Source: [Clostridium] celerecrescens 18A (GTDB lineage: Bacteria; Bacillota; Clostridia; Lachnospirales; Lachnospiraceae). From it: DNA of 64,000 nucleotides. Within the stretch, counting starts at the first letter, position 1. Each line of letters begins with the position of its first letter. This document shows, piece by piece, positions 8,284 through 16,805 of the stretch. The DNA lies in the NCBI RefSeq assembly GCF_002797975.1, contig NZ_PGET01000001.1, positions 2,294,001 to 2,358,000 on the forward strand, given 5' to 3'. Made by a program: the position numbers and the translations under genes. The notes beneath the pieces are model-generated. The model worked only from the letters and a program-made list of their open reading frames with translations, searched no databases and had not been told where the DNA came from.

Positions 8284-9714
8284 TTATACGTGAATCTCTG
8301 CTTTCATCCCCAGAAGTTCCCTATTATCTTCAAGAAGAGGCTTAACCACTTCTTCCAGATAAGCAGTTACCTGGGCCGGAGCGCAGCCCACATATCTTCT
8401 GGGATCCATGCTTTTCTTTAAATCCTCTAAAGTAAGGTTGAAGGAGGGATCTGCTGCAATCAGCTCCAGCAAATTGTTGTCAAGGCCATTGACCTTTACA
8501 TTCCGGCCCGCTTCCATAGACAATTCCCTGATCCGTTCGTGAAGCTCCTGCCTGTCTCCGCCGGCCTTTACCGCATCCATCATGATATTTTCCGTAGCCA
8601 TGAAGGGAAGCTCTGCCATCATGTGCTTCTCAATTACCTTGGGATATACCACAAGCCCATCCACAACATTCAGATAAAGATCCAGAATTCCATCAACTGC
8701 CAAAAATCCTTCCGGAATGCTTAATCTTTTATTGGCGGAGTCATCAAGAGTTCTCTCAAACCACTGGGTAGAAGAAACCAGCATAGGGTTCATCACATCT
8801 GCCATTACATAATTGGACAGGGAAGCCATCCGCTCGCTTCTCATAGGATTGCGCTTGTAAGCCATGGCGGAAGAACCGATCTGACTCTTTTCAAATGGCT
8901 CTTCTACTTCCTTTAGATGCTGCAGAAGGCGGATATCATTGGAAAATTTATGAGCACTCTGGGCAATGCCTGCTAAAACATTGACTACCCGGCTGTCCAC
9001 CTTTCTGGAATAGGTCTGGCCGGAAACCGGATAGCAGCCGTCAAAACCCAGCTTCTCAGCAATCATGGAATCCGCTCTTCTCACCTTGTCCATATCGCCG
9101 TCAAACAGCTCCAGAAAGCTGGCCTGTGTTCCTGTGGTGCCTTTAGAGCCAAGAAGGCGAATGGATCCGAGAATATAGTCCAGATCTTCTAAGTCCATGG
9201 TCAGATCGTGAAGCCACAGCGTCGCTCTTTTGCCTACGGTTGTGGGCTGAGCCGGCTGGAAATGGGTAAAAGCCAGGGTCGGTAAGTCTTTATAGGAATC
9301 GGCAAACCGGGACAGTTCTTCAATCACATTGATAAGTTTTCTGCGGACCAGCTTTAATGCCTCTGTCATGACGATTAAATCGGTATTGTCCCCCACATAA
9401 CAGGAGGTGGCCCCCAGATGGATAATTCCTTTTGCCTTAGGGCACTGGACGCCATATGCATATACATGAGACATGACATCATGACGGACCTCTTTTTCCC
9501 TCTGTATTGCCACATCGTAATTAATATCTTCCTGATGGGCTTTTAATTCCTCTATCTGCTCTTCTGTTATGGGAAGTCCCAGTTCCTTTTCAACCTCCGC
9601 CAGGGCAACCCACAGCTTTCTCCATGTCTTAAATTTCCTGTCCGGTGAAAAGATATACTGCATCTCCTTACTTGCATAGCGCTCAGACAGTGGGCTTTGG
9701 TATCTATCTGTCAT
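8284..9714 (-). CDS. purB: Adenylosuccinate lyase
   Basis: Catalyses two eliminations of fumarate, from SAICAR and from adenylosuccinate. 476 aa. The fumarase/aspartase-superfamily signature GSSAMAYKRNPMRSERM is present near residue 280, with THFQPAQPTT in the middle region carrying the catalytic His region. Length matches the longer clostridial form. It lies downstream of purF on the same strand, separated by a terminator-like hairpin. The ATG follows a GGAGGAATATAAGAACC ribosome site. Confidence 0.95.
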   Translation of the reverse strand: MTDRYQSPLSERYASKEMQYIFSPDRKFKTWRKLWVALAEVEKELGLPITEEQIEELKAHQEDINYDVAIQREKEVRHDVMSHVYAYGVQCPKAKGIIHLGATSCYVGDNTDLIVMTEALKLVRRKLINVIEELSRFADSYKDLPTLAFTHFQPAQPTTVGKRATLWLHDLTMDLEDLDYILGSIRLLGSKGTTGTQASFLELFDGDMDKVRRADSMIAEKLGFDGCYPVSGQTYSRKVDSRVVNVLAGIAQSAHKFSNDIRLLQHLKEVEEPFEKSQIGSSAMAYKRNPMRSERMASLSNYVMADVMNPMLVSSTQWFERTLDDSANKRLSIPEGFLAVDGILDLYLNVVDGLVVYPKVIEKHMMAELPFMATENIMMDAVKAGGDRQELHERIRELSMEAGRNVKVNGLDNNLLELIAADPSFNLTLEDLKKSMDPRRYVGCAPAQVTAYLEEVVKPLLEDNRELLGMKAEIHV

Positions 9715-9779
9715 GGTTCTTATATTCCTCCTTGGACTTCATTTACATTCATAATAACATATTTTTTATTTGATGGGAA

Positions 9780-9840
9780 GAGAAACCGGGGACCCTCCGG
9801 CTGGATAAACCCAGTCATCACGGCGGCCCCCGTTTCTATT
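9780..9840 (-). terminator. Hairpin/terminator between purF and purB
   Basis: Minus strand: AGAAACGGGGGCC ... GGTCCCCGGTTTCT, a long stem with a ~30-nt internal part followed by CTCTTCCC. There is no strong T-run, so it may be a partial terminator or an mRNA 3' stabiliser. Confidence 0.5.
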
Positions 9841-9851
9841 AGTATCCATTT

Positions 9852-11294
9852 TTACTCCGTGTATTCTCCCCGGATGTCCTCCTTAGGCGGCTCAATGGGA
9901 TAATCTCCGCTAAAGCATGCGGTACAGATCGGAAGTCCTTCTGCCATTTCATTCAACCGCTCAATATTTAAGTAAGACAGAGAATCCGCTCCCAGAAGAT
10001 CCCGGATTTCTTCAATGGTTCTGTTATGTGCCATCAGCTGATCCTCATTAGGTATATCGGTTCCGAAATAACAGGGGTGAAGAAATGGCGGGGAACTGAT
10101 CCGGATATGAACCTCCTTTGCCCCTGACTCCCGAAGCATGCCTACAATAAGGGCGCTGGTCGTTCCGCGGACTATGGAATCGTCGATCATAATAACCCGC
10201 TTCCCCATTACCGCTTCCTTTAACACATTAAGCTTGATTCTGACCGCAGATTCCCGGTTGCTCTGCTTTGGCTTTATAAATGTCCTGCCAACATAAGAAT
10301 TCTTTACAAAAGCGGTCCCATAAGGGATCCCGGACTGAAGGGAGTATCCGAGCGCAGCGGCGTTGCCTGATTCCGGTACACCGACCACAAGGTCCGCCTC
10401 CACCGGAGAATCCATGGCCAATGCACGGCCGGCGCACATCCTGGAATGATATACGCTGACACCGTCAAACACGCTGTCTGGCCTGGCAAAATAAATATAT
10501 TCAAAAATACATCTGGCTTCCTTTGACTTATCCGCAAGGCAAAGACTTGTATCGGAAACGATGCCCTCCTTTGTAATGGTCACGACTTCTCCTGGGCGAA
10601 CGTCCCGGACAAACTCTGCGCCAAGAGTATCAAGGGCGCAGCTTTCCGATACCAGAATATAGGCGTTATCTCGTTTTCCAATACACAAAGGCTTAAATCC
10701 ATAGGGATCCCTGGCTCCGATTATCTTACGGGGACTCATTATGACAAGGGAATAAGCTCCTCTAAGCTTTTTCATGGCATTTACTACAGCAGCCTCAACG
10801 GTTGCAGCTTTCACTCTCTCCCTTGCAATATGGTAAGCGATCACCTCTGAATCAATCGTCGTCTGAAAAATGGCTCCGTTATACTCAAGCTCACGTCTTA
10901 ACTCCGGCGCATTAACCAGATTGCCGTTATGAGCCATGGCCAATGTTCCTTTCAGATAATTAAGTACAAGCGGTTGGGCATTCTCCCGTGTGCTGCTGCC
11001 TGCAGTAGAATAACGAACATGACCCACGCCGATGTCGCCGCGGAGGCCTTCTAAAATTTCCGGTGTAAAGACCTCATTACATAACCCCATCCCCTTATGG
11101 GCGCTTACCTTTGCCTTAGAACTGCCGGTATCGCTGACCGCGATTCCGCAGCTCTCCTGGCCTCTGTGCTGTAATGCAAGCAATCCATAATAAATAGTGG
11201 AAGCAACGTCGCCGCCGTCAAAATCGTACATTCCGAATACGCCGCATTCCTCATGCAGCTCATCCTCAAAATTGAAATTCAATTCGTTATTCAT
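9852..11294 (-). CDS. purF: Amidophosphoribosyltransferase
   Basis: First committed step of purine synthesis: PRPP + glutamine to phosphoribosylamine. 480 aa. A short propeptide (16 residues) precedes CGVFG, whose Cys becomes the N-terminal nucleophile after cleavage. The glutaminase domain runs to ~residue 240. The PRPP loop VIMIDDSIVRGTTS is near residue 365. The C-terminal CTACFSGDYP, with other Cys, fits the [4Fe-4S] Bacillus-type enzyme. The ATG follows AAGAGGAAAAGACATCAA, which belongs to the gene-start repeat. purC is upstream. Confidence 0.96.
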   Translation of the reverse strand: MNNELNFNFEDELHEECGVFGMYDFDGGDVASTIYYGLLALQHRGQESCGIAVSDTGSSKAKVSAHKGMGLCNEVFTPEILEGLRGDIGVGHVRYSTAGSSTRENAQPLVLNYLKGTLAMAHNGNLVNAPELRRELEYNGAIFQTTIDSEVIAYHIARERVKAATVEAAVVNAMKKLRGAYSLVIMSPRKIIGARDPYGFKPLCIGKRDNAYILVSESCALDTLGAEFVRDVRPGEVVTITKEGIVSDTSLCLADKSKEARCIFEYIYFARPDSVFDGVSVYHSRMCAGRALAMDSPVEADLVVGVPESGNAAALGYSLQSGIPYGTAFVKNSYVGRTFIKPKQSNRESAVRIKLNVLKEAVMGKRVIMIDDSIVRGTTSALIVGMLRESGAKEVHIRISSPPFLHPCYFGTDIPNEDQLMAHNRTIEEIRDLLGADSLSYLNIERLNEMAEGLPICTACFSGDYPIEPPKEDIRGEYTE

Positions 11295-11302
11295 TTGATG
11301 TC

Positions 11303-11400
11303 TTTTCCTCTTTTCTGCCCATGCCCTCTGGGCATACAGGTAATACCCGTAAGGTGATCCTCTTTCCTGCCCGTTTTATTGGGCATGAAGGTAACCCGCA
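11303..11400 (-). repeat. Gene-start-associated repeat, two tandem units upstream of purF
   Basis: On the minus strand two units lie between the purC stop and the purF start. The purC-proximal unit has CTGCGGGTTACCTTCATGCC, then AATAAAAC, then GGGCAGGAAAGAGGA. The purF-proximal unit has ACGGGTATTACCTGTATGCC followed by ATGGGCAGAAAAGAGGAAA. Each can pair its TGCCC with a downstream GGGCA, and in the second unit GGGTAT can also pair with ATGCCC. The last unit supplies the purF ribosome site. Confidence 0.75.
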
Positions 11401-11420
11401 GGTATTTCTCTCTATGCTGT

Positions 11421-12128
11421 TTACCGGATGCCAAGACGGCGGAACACTTCCTCGTATGCGTCCTCCACGCCTCCTAAATCCCTGCGGAAACGGTCCTTAT
11501 CCAGCTTTTCATGGGTATCCTTATCCCATAGTCTGCATGTGTCAGGAGAAATCTCATCAGCCAGTATGACCTGTCCATGATAACGGCCGAACTCAATCTT
11601 AAAGTCAATCAAATCAATGTTTAAACCGTCAAAATATTCTATCAGAACTTCATTTACTTTAAAGGCATATTCTGTAATTTTGTCGATCTCTTCCTGAGTG
11701 GACAGATTTAGAGCCAATGCGTAGTAGTCGTTGATGAACGGGTCGCCCAGATCATCATTTTTATAACTGAATTCAAGTGTCGGACAAGCGAATTTCACAC
11801 CTTCTTCCATTCCCATCTTCTTGGCGAAGCTTCCTGCGGAATAGTTTCTGATGATCACCTCAAGGGGGATGATTTCTACTTTTTTCACTGCAGTCTCCCG
11901 GTCGTTCAACTCTTCCACCAGATGAGTGGGGACGCCTTTGGCTTCCAGCTTTTTGAAAATAAAGTTGGTCATCCGGTTGTTGACCGCTCCTTTTCCTACA
12001 ATGGTGCCTTTTTTTAGACCATTAAATGCTGTGGCATCGTCTTTGTATGAAACAACCAATACATCCGGATTCTCCGTTGTATAAACCTTTTTCGCTTTTC
12101 CCTCATACAGCAATTCTCTTTTTTCCAC
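11421..12128 (-). CDS. purC: Phosphoribosylaminoimidazole-succinocarboxamide synthase
   Basis: SAICAR synthetase, joining CAIR and aspartate with ATP. 235 aa from the GTG at 12128, with AGGTGG five bases before it; an in-frame GTG three codons earlier (12137) is the alternative but is too close to AAAGGA. Characteristic motifs are [11 protein letters not shown] at the N-terminus, [17 protein letters not shown] in the middle, and [12 protein letters not shown] near the C-terminus. First gene of the purC-purF group, with its own sigma-A promoter. No purine riboswitch or PurR box is visible in the leader. Confidence 0.95.
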   Translation of the reverse strand: MEKRELLYEGKAKKVYTTENPDVLVVSYKDDATAFNGLKKGTIVGKGAVNNRMTNFIFKKLEAKGVPTHLVEELNDRETAVKKVEIIPLEVIIRNYSAGSFAKKMGMEEGVKFACPTLEFSYKNDDLGDPFINDYYALALNLSTQEEIDKITEYAFKVNEVLIEYFDGLNIDLIDFKIEFGRYHGQVILADEISPDTCRLWDKDTHEKLDKDRFRRDLGGVEDAYEEVFRRLGIR

Positions 12129-12197
12129 GGTATCCACCTGTCCTTTACTGAATTAATTTATAAGTTTTTCAAATAAAACTATGGTGTTTCAGTAGAA

Positions 12198-12226
12198 ATT
12201 ATAATACAGTAAAAATAGGATTGCAA
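12198..12226 (-). promoter_or_regulatory. Sigma-A promoter of purC
   Basis: Minus strand: -35 TTGCAA, 17-bp spacer, -10 TATAAT, about 70 nt before the purC start. Confidence 0.65.
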
Positions 12227-12274
12227 CTGGTTTTATTATTATAAATACTTATGACCCATCTATGATTTTGTTTC

Positions 12275-12646
12275 TCAATCAGGTCCTTGGAGGATCACAC
12301 GTTCTATTTTTTGCCAAAACGTAACCCTGCCTTCCTTCCAGTCTACAGAAAGTCCCTGTTCTTTTGTCTCCCCGGTTTTCCGGCCCCAAAAGGCTTCAAT
12401 AAACGATTCCTTATTAACTTCTTCCTCTCTGTAAACGGGAAGAAATTCATGAGGATTACTAGCAAATATTTCTTCATACGGCAGGATAAATACTGCCGCC
12501 TCCATAAGGATCATAAGCAGCAAACCTTTTCTCAGACGGATATTGAGGCCCTTCTTATGAGGAATCGCTTGTTTAAGACTTCTCCACGGCTTCTTCCTTT
12601 TATTATTATACCGCTGATATTTAAAATAATCAAATTTCCTTTTCAT
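12275..12646 (-). CDS. Small basic membrane-anchored protein of unknown function
   Basis: 123 aa. A very basic N-terminus (residues 1-40, many K/R) is followed by one hydrophobic segment (GLLLMILMEAAVFILPYEEI) and a ~70-residue C-terminal part containing WKEGRVTFWQKIERV. The topology suggests a single-pass protein with its C-terminus outside. GAGAGG lies 10 nt before the ATG; the leader resembles a degenerate gene-start repeat (TATGCC, then CGGCAGAGAGGCAAAA). I do not recognise a family. It precedes purC on the same strand, but purC has its own promoter. Confidence 0.55.
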   Translation of the reverse strand: MKRKFDYFKYQRYNNKRKKPWRSLKQAIPHKKGLNIRLRKGLLLMILMEAAVFILPYEEIFASNPHEFLPVYREEEVNKESFIEAFWGRKTGETKEQGLSVDWKEGRVTFWQKIERVILQGPD

Positions 12647-12788
12647 GGACGTTTTGCCTCTCTGCCGGGAAGGCTTGTTATTATGGCATAGTCATTGAAT
12701 ATTTGGCCAGAATATGGTCTTTCTGATATATAAAATAGAATGCTGATTAAATACTGCAAGATATGTCTCAATCATATTATATCTTATA

Positions 12789-12835
12789 ATAAAAAAAGCT
12801 TCAAGCATAGATTCCTTGCCTGAAGCTTTTTTATT
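12789..12835 (-). terminator. Terminator of the Thr-rich lipoprotein gene
   Basis: AAAAAAGCTTCA ... TGAAGCTTTTTT forms a perfect stem with A- and T-runs on either side, so it can terminate in both directions. It lies 16 nt past the lipoprotein stop. Confidence 0.8.
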
Positions 12836-12850
12836 GAAAATCTCGTTCTA

Positions 12851-13162
12851 TTATGGTGCTTTTGTGGCTCCTGAAGTAGGCTGGCCATTGCTTTCCCCTG
12901 TAATTTTGTCAACCCCTTTTTCTACATCATTAACAACACCGTTAATCACACCAGTGCTCTCATTTGCTCCTGTGCCTGTTGTTTCAGTCATAGTAGTAGT
13001 TTCAGTAGTAGATTTGGTTGTTGCTGCTGCAGTTGTCTGGGTTGTTGCACCAGTGGTGCCTGCTGAGGTTCCATTGTTTCCTTTTGTGGTTCCGCAGGCA
13101 GTCAGACACATTACTGTCATAATGACAATAAGGGTAATTGCATAAGGTTTTATCCTTTTCAT
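12851..13162 (-). CDS. Thr/Gly-rich lipoprotein
   Basis: 103 aa from the ATG with AAAGGAGAATGTATT before it; a start six codons earlier lacks a ribosome site. The lipobox LTACG lies near residue 22. A low-complexity Thr/Ser/Gly-rich linker (residues ~25-70) follows, then a short tail with VNDVEKGVDKITGE. It resembles small YhcN/YlaJ-like or unclassified spore or envelope lipoproteins only in its tail, so I leave function open. A terminator follows and dapB lies upstream. Confidence 0.65.
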   Translation of the reverse strand: MKRIKPYAITLIVIMTVMCLTACGTTKGNNGTSAGTTGATTQTTAAATTKSTTETTTMTETTGTGANESTGVINGVVNDVEKGVDKITGESNGQPTSGATKAP

Positions 13163-13238
13163 AATACATTCTCCTTTCATTTTCTACGATTAGTATGTGT
13201 AAAGGAAGAACGAATTATGGTGGAAGATATTGGAAAAT

Positions 13239-13997
13239 TTATGATTTTATAACATCTTTCATGGTATATAGTCCCGGAGCTTTTCCTGCCAGGAATTTTG
13301 CCGCAGAAACAGCACCTTTTGCAAAAATAGCCTTGGAGTATGCAGTGTGATGGAAGGTAATGATCTCATCTGTTCCGGCAAAAATTACATCATGTTCCCC
13401 GACAATCGTTCCTCCACGGACAGACTGGATCCCGATCTCCTTTTTATCTCTGGCCTTTCTGACCTGGCTTCTGTCATATACATAATGATATTCTTGATCC
13501 ATGGCCTCATTAATGGAATCCGCCAGGGCAAGAGCCGTTCCGCTTGGGGAATCAAGCTTTTTATTGTGGTGCTTTTCCAGTATTTCAATATCGAATCCTG
13601 AGGCCGCAAGGACCTGGGCTGCCTCTTTTACCAGCTTCATAAGCAGGTTGACGCCAAGAGACATATTGGCGGACCTAAGGACCGCAACATGACCGGAAGC
13701 CTCCTCAAGCTTTTTTATCTGTTCGTCCGAAAGTCCGGTAGTACATACTACCACAGGTATTTTTTTCTTGACGCTGTAATCAAGAAGACTGTCCACTGCT
13801 TTAGAGGAGGTAAAATCCACGATCACATCTGCCTCTTCCCCGCAGGCTTCCAGTGACGGAAATACCGGATACTGGTTCTGCCTGGTATCATGGGGATCGA
13901 TACCCGCAACAATGGTTAAATTCGTTTCCTCTGCCGCAATCTGGGATACCACCTGACCCATGGCCCCGTTACAGCCGTGCATTATCATCCTAATCAT
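13239..13997 (-). CDS. dapB: 4-hydroxy-tetrahydrodipicolinate reductase
   Basis: Reduces the DapA product in lysine/diaminopimelate synthesis, and so also feeds dipicolinate for spores. 252 aa. N-terminal dinucleotide-binding motif GCNGAMGQ; the catalytic/substrate loop EKHHNKKLDSPSGTA is near residue 145; C-terminal GTDEIITFHHTAYS. Family length is normal. GAGGATAGC lies directly before the ATG. It is 38 bp downstream of dapA, almost certainly in one operon under the lysine riboswitch. Confidence 0.96.
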   Translation of the reverse strand: MIRMIMHGCNGAMGQVVSQIAAEETNLTIVAGIDPHDTRQNQYPVFPSLEACGEEADVIVDFTSSKAVDSLLDYSVKKKIPVVVCTTGLSDEQIKKLEEASGHVAVLRSANMSLGVNLLMKLVKEAAQVLAASGFDIEILEKHHNKKLDSPSGTALALADSINEAMDQEYHYVYDRSQVRKARDKKEIGIQSVRGGTIVGEHDVIFAGTDEIITFHHTAYSKAIFAKGAVSAAKFLAGKAPGLYTMKDVIKS

Positions 13998-14035
13998 GCT
14001 ATCCTCTTTTCTTCTATAGGTATATCGTTTACCGA

Positions 14036-14920
14036 TTATAAAATTCCATACTCTGTCAAGGCTTCTCTTAATCGTTCCTGATTCTTAGGTTCCATCTCAG
14101 TAAGAGGCAGACGCATAGGACCTGCAGCCTTTCCCATAAGATTTAGGGCCGCTTTAACCGGAATAGGATTAACCTCGCAGAATAAGGCATTGATCAGAGG
14201 AATAGCAGCAAGCTGAAGAGCAGCGCTACGTTTTACATCTCCCTTAAAATAGCACTCACAGATTTCATGGGTCTGGGAAGGCGCAATGTTGGAAAGAACG
14301 GATATAACACCTTTTCCTCCCAAGGAAAGCATGGGGACGATCTGATCGTCATTGCCGGAATATAAATCCACACGGCCGTCCGTAAGGTTCATGATATCCG
14401 CTATGGCTGAAAAATTTCCGCTGGCTTCCTTTACCCCAACAATGTTAGGGACATGTAAGCATAAATCCGCTATGGTCTCAGCCGCTATGGTTACCCCGGT
14501 TCTTGCAGGGATGTTATAAAGAAGAATGGGGATCTTCACCATATCAGCAACTGCTTTAAAGTGAGCCTTCAGTCCATTCTGAGTTGCCTTATTGTAGTAA
14601 GGAGACACGAGAAGAAGCCCGTCAGCACCTTGTTTTTCTGCCTCTTCAGACAGGTAAACAGCCGTCTCCGTGCAATTAGAACCGGTTCCTGCAATGACTG
14701 GAATCCGCTTTTTCGTTACCTGGCATACGAATTTGATCACGTCCAGATGTTCCTCATGAGTCATGGTGGACGCCTCGCCTGTTGTACCGCATGCAATGAT
14801 AGCGTCCGTTCCCAGAGCAATCTGTTCTTCTACCAGTTCCTCCAGCTTCTCATAGTTTACATCTCTGTTTTCCTTAAATGGTGTGACAAGAGCTACACCT
14901 GCGCCTTCAAAAATTGCCAT
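14036..14920 (-). CDS. dapA: 4-hydroxy-tetrahydrodipicolinate synthase
   Basis: Condenses pyruvate and aspartate semialdehyde, the first step specific to lysine, DAP and dipicolinate. 294 aa from the ATG at 14920, preceded by AGGAGGAAGATATC; a frame extension of ten codons upstream has no ribosome site. TIM-barrel aldolase motifs: GTTGEASTMTHEEH, the YNIPARTG region carrying the Tyr, and VGVKEASGN with the Schiff-base Lys. First gene of dapA-dapB, controlled by the lysine riboswitch in its ~350-nt leader. Confidence 0.96.
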   Translation of the reverse strand: MAIFEGAGVALVTPFKENRDVNYEKLEELVEEQIALGTDAIIACGTTGEASTMTHEEHLDVIKFVCQVTKKRIPVIAGTGSNCTETAVYLSEEAEKQGADGLLLVSPYYNKATQNGLKAHFKAVADMVKIPILLYNIPARTGVTIAAETIADLCLHVPNIVGVKEASGNFSAIADIMNLTDGRVDLYSGNDDQIVPMLSLGGKGVISVLSNIAPSQTHEICECYFKGDVKRSAALQLAAIPLINALFCEVNPIPVKAALNLMGKAAGPMRLPLTEMEPKNQERLREALTEYGIL

Positions 14921-15035
14921 GATATCTTCCTCCTGATTCTTTTTCATCATACTCAGTAAACTATCATCCGGCCCATACGGGTCGTACGCATCCGTAGCGG
15001 AGCGTTTTTTTCACCGGATTTAAACTCCTATGAAT

Positions 15036-15268
15036 TAAAAATAGAGCTGACAACAGGGTCAGCTCTTAAAGTTTAGAATCTGGTAATCTCATCCTTCTTT
15101 AAGTAGCTCCCCATCCAAAAGGATGACAGTCATATGGCTCTTAACCATATGCCCAGAACAAGCATGCTCAGGCCATACCGTTCTTCGGCGTTTCTTCCTT
15201 CCCCCTGCCCTCATCTGTACCTGATACATCGGACAGGGTACTTATAAGCAACGCAACCTCTACTCTTA
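15036..15268 (-). promoter_or_regulatory. Lysine riboswitch (L-box) with terminator, upstream of dapA
   Basis: The minus strand carries L-box landmarks in order: AGAGGTTGCG at the 5' end, GGGGGAAGG followed by AAACGCCGAAG, then CTGGGCATATGG, GACTGTCATCC and GGATGGGGAGCTA. About 40 nt later comes a terminator, AGAGCTGAC ... GTCAGCTCT with a following T-run (15036-15066). Known family behaviour is lysine binding leading to transcription termination. A consensus promoter precedes it and dapA-dapB follow. From 14951 to 15035 only leader sequence is seen. Confidence 0.88.
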
Positions 15269-15281
15269 TATGTATGTTACC

Positions 15282-15310
15282 ATACTATCATTATTATATT
15301 GTGTTGTCAA
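15282..15310 (-). promoter_or_regulatory. Sigma-A promoter of the lysine riboswitch-dapAB transcript
   Basis: Minus strand: -35 TTGACA, 17-bp spacer, -10 TAGTAT, ending about 15 nt before the riboswitch 5' end. It overlaps the last codons of the upstream CobO-like gene. Confidence 0.65.
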
Positions 15311-15797
15311 CTTTAACATGGTTGATTTCCAGAATACTGTCTACATACGGTTCCATTTCCTTTTGAAAAACCTTACCGGTTAATATGACTTCCATCTCAT
15401 CAACTTTGGACTGAAGCAGCTTTGTAAGCTCCTCTGCCTCTATGATTTTCTGGTCCAGAAGTCCGAGGATTTCATCCAGGATCAGCATATCGCATTCTCC
15501 TGTTGATACGACCTTTCTGGCGAAATTCAGACCGTTGCGGATATTCATCCGCTCCTCTTCCTGCTGTTCTTTAGAAAGGCTTTCAAAAAAGCAATCAGAC
15601 TTTTCAAACCGGAATATTTTCATCTCGGGTTCCAGGCGTTTCATAATATCAAAAGAATCCCGTCCGGGACAGCCCTTTAAAAACTGTATCATGATCACAG
15701 TTTTGTTTTTTGTCAGAGCTCCGATTCCCATACCCATAGCGGCTGCAGTCTTTCCTTTACCTTCCCCGCATATAACCTGTATCGCACCTTTATTCAT
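15294..15797 (-). CDS. CobO/BtuR-like ATP:corrinoid adenosyltransferase family protein
   Basis: 167 aa from the ATG with GAGGTGCTTAAGG before it. N-terminal P-loop CGEGKGKTAAAMG and the Walker B-like segment CDMLILDEILGLLD are as in CobA/CobO enzymes, which adenosylate cob(I)alamin. No other cobalamin gene is nearby, and many Firmicutes carry shorter paralogues of unproven activity, so the substrate is uncertain. It is downstream of the SSB-like gene on the same strand with a 169-nt gap that contains a possible degenerate copy of the gene-start repeat (~15903-15930). Confidence 0.75.
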   Translation of the reverse strand: MNKGAIQVICGEGKGKTAAAMGMGIGALTKNKTVIMIQFLKGCPGRDSFDIMKRLEPEMKIFRFEKSDCFFESLSKEQQEEERMNIRNGLNFARKVVSTGECDMLILDEILGLLDQKIIEAEELTKLLQSKVDEMEVILTGKVFQKEMEPYVDSILEINHVKVDNTI

Positions 15798-15966
15798 CCT
15801 TAAGCACCTCATAACAGCTAAAAAGCAATTATTTACATATTATGTTAGAACCTGCTTATAGTATCATAATTTTAATACTTTTGCAAGTTTTCTTACCGTT
15901 TCCTTAATATTTCCCAGCGAAAGGGCATGCCTGTAAGGCGTTCCACATATTTATAAATAACAGCGT

Positions 15967-16593
15967 TTACTCCGCACATTCCAGTTTGCTGACTGATACT
16001 TCATAAGCCACTCTTTTTTCACACTCTGTTTCAGTTAATTTTTTGGTGTATTCCCTGCTCTGGACTCTTCCCCATACTTTTACTCTTGTTCCAACTGTGA
16101 ATCCGGAAGCATATCTGGCATTTCTTCCCCATGCGATGCAGGGTATGTAATCTGATTTTCCATATGGGCGGTTAACTGCGAGGAGCAGGTCCGCAATTTC
16201 CCTTCCCAAAGGTGTTTTTCTGTAAATGGGGGCTTTGCATATGTATCCATCCAGAAAAATTTGATTGGTCTTTGTATAATCCGTAAACTCTTCTATAAAA
16301 TGAACTTCTCTCACAAAAACAGAAAGCACCAGCCGGTTTTTTGTTCCTTCATGACGATTATAGGAACGGAACTGACCAATGGCTTCCACCGTTAAGCCTG
16401 AGTAATCTCCTTCCACGTCAATAAGACGTTCTGAAATCATGAGCGGTATGATATCTGCCTGTTCACTAAGACGATTTACCGCAACATCCACCATATAGAA
16501 TCCTTCTCCAAATACTTCATGGCTGAAGGTGAAGCCGGAGACGATCTCTCCGATGACGCTCACTTTGTTGTTTTCAATCATTTTTTCTGACAT
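15967..16593 (-). CDS. Tandem-OB single-stranded DNA-binding (SSB-like) protein
   Basis: 208 aa made of two SSB-type OB halves. Residues ~8-105 run from NKVSVIGEIVSGF to RLVLSVFVREVHF. Residues ~112-205 contain IFLDGYICKAPIYRKTPLGREI, DLLLAVNRPYGKSDYIPCIAWGRNA and KVWGRVQSREY, the typical SSB beta-strand pattern. It lacks the Gly-rich linker and the acidic DDDIPF-type tail that bacterial SSB uses to recruit partners; it ends ...SKLECAE. A second, canonical SSB is therefore expected elsewhere in the genome. The ATG follows AGAAGAGGGGAAATACA. Confidence 0.75.
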   Translation of the reverse strand: MSEKMIENNKVSVIGEIVSGFTFSHEVFGEGFYMVDVAVNRLSEQADIIPLMISERLIDVEGDYSGLTVEAIGQFRSYNRHEGTKNRLVLSVFVREVHFIEEFTDYTKTNQIFLDGYICKAPIYRKTPLGREIADLLLAVNRPYGKSDYIPCIAWGRNARYASGFTVGTRVKVWGRVQSREYTKKLTETECEKRVAYEVSVSKLECAE

Positions 16594-16730
16594 TGTATTT
16601 CCCCTCTTCTTTCACTTATTTGCTAATATGCTTCACAGCTAATATTAAATTTATGTGAGAGAATGCTCTAAAATGATAGAAAACAATCCAAAAATATCGA
16701 CATATCAGGGCAGAATGCGCCGGAAAATAA

Positions 16731-16785
16731 AAGAAGATACTGCTTCTTTGCCGAATTTTCGGCTAATGAAAGCAGTATCTTCCTT
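16731..16785. terminator. Terminator of typA (possibly bidirectional)
   Basis: GAAGATACTGCTT ... AAGCAGTATCTTC forms a 13-bp stem with an inner GCCGAA/TTCGGC stem. T-rich flanks are on both strands. It ends typA transcription and lies between typA and the SSB-like gene. Confidence 0.8.
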
Positions 16786-16805
16786 TAAATTACAATTTAC
16801 GTCAA

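Noticed and set aside
12138..12274. Purine riboswitch before purC
   Set aside because: No G-box core or conserved pyrimidine loops; only a promoter and a short leader are visible.
12816..13145. 109-residue plus-strand hydrophobic frame
   Set aside because: Mirror of the Thr-rich lipoprotein low-complexity region on the other strand.
15903..15930. Further copy of the gene-start repeat upstream of the CobO-like gene
   Set aside because: Only GGCATGCCC and a following GGG are shared, and it lies ~105 nt from the start codon; too degenerate to count as a unit.
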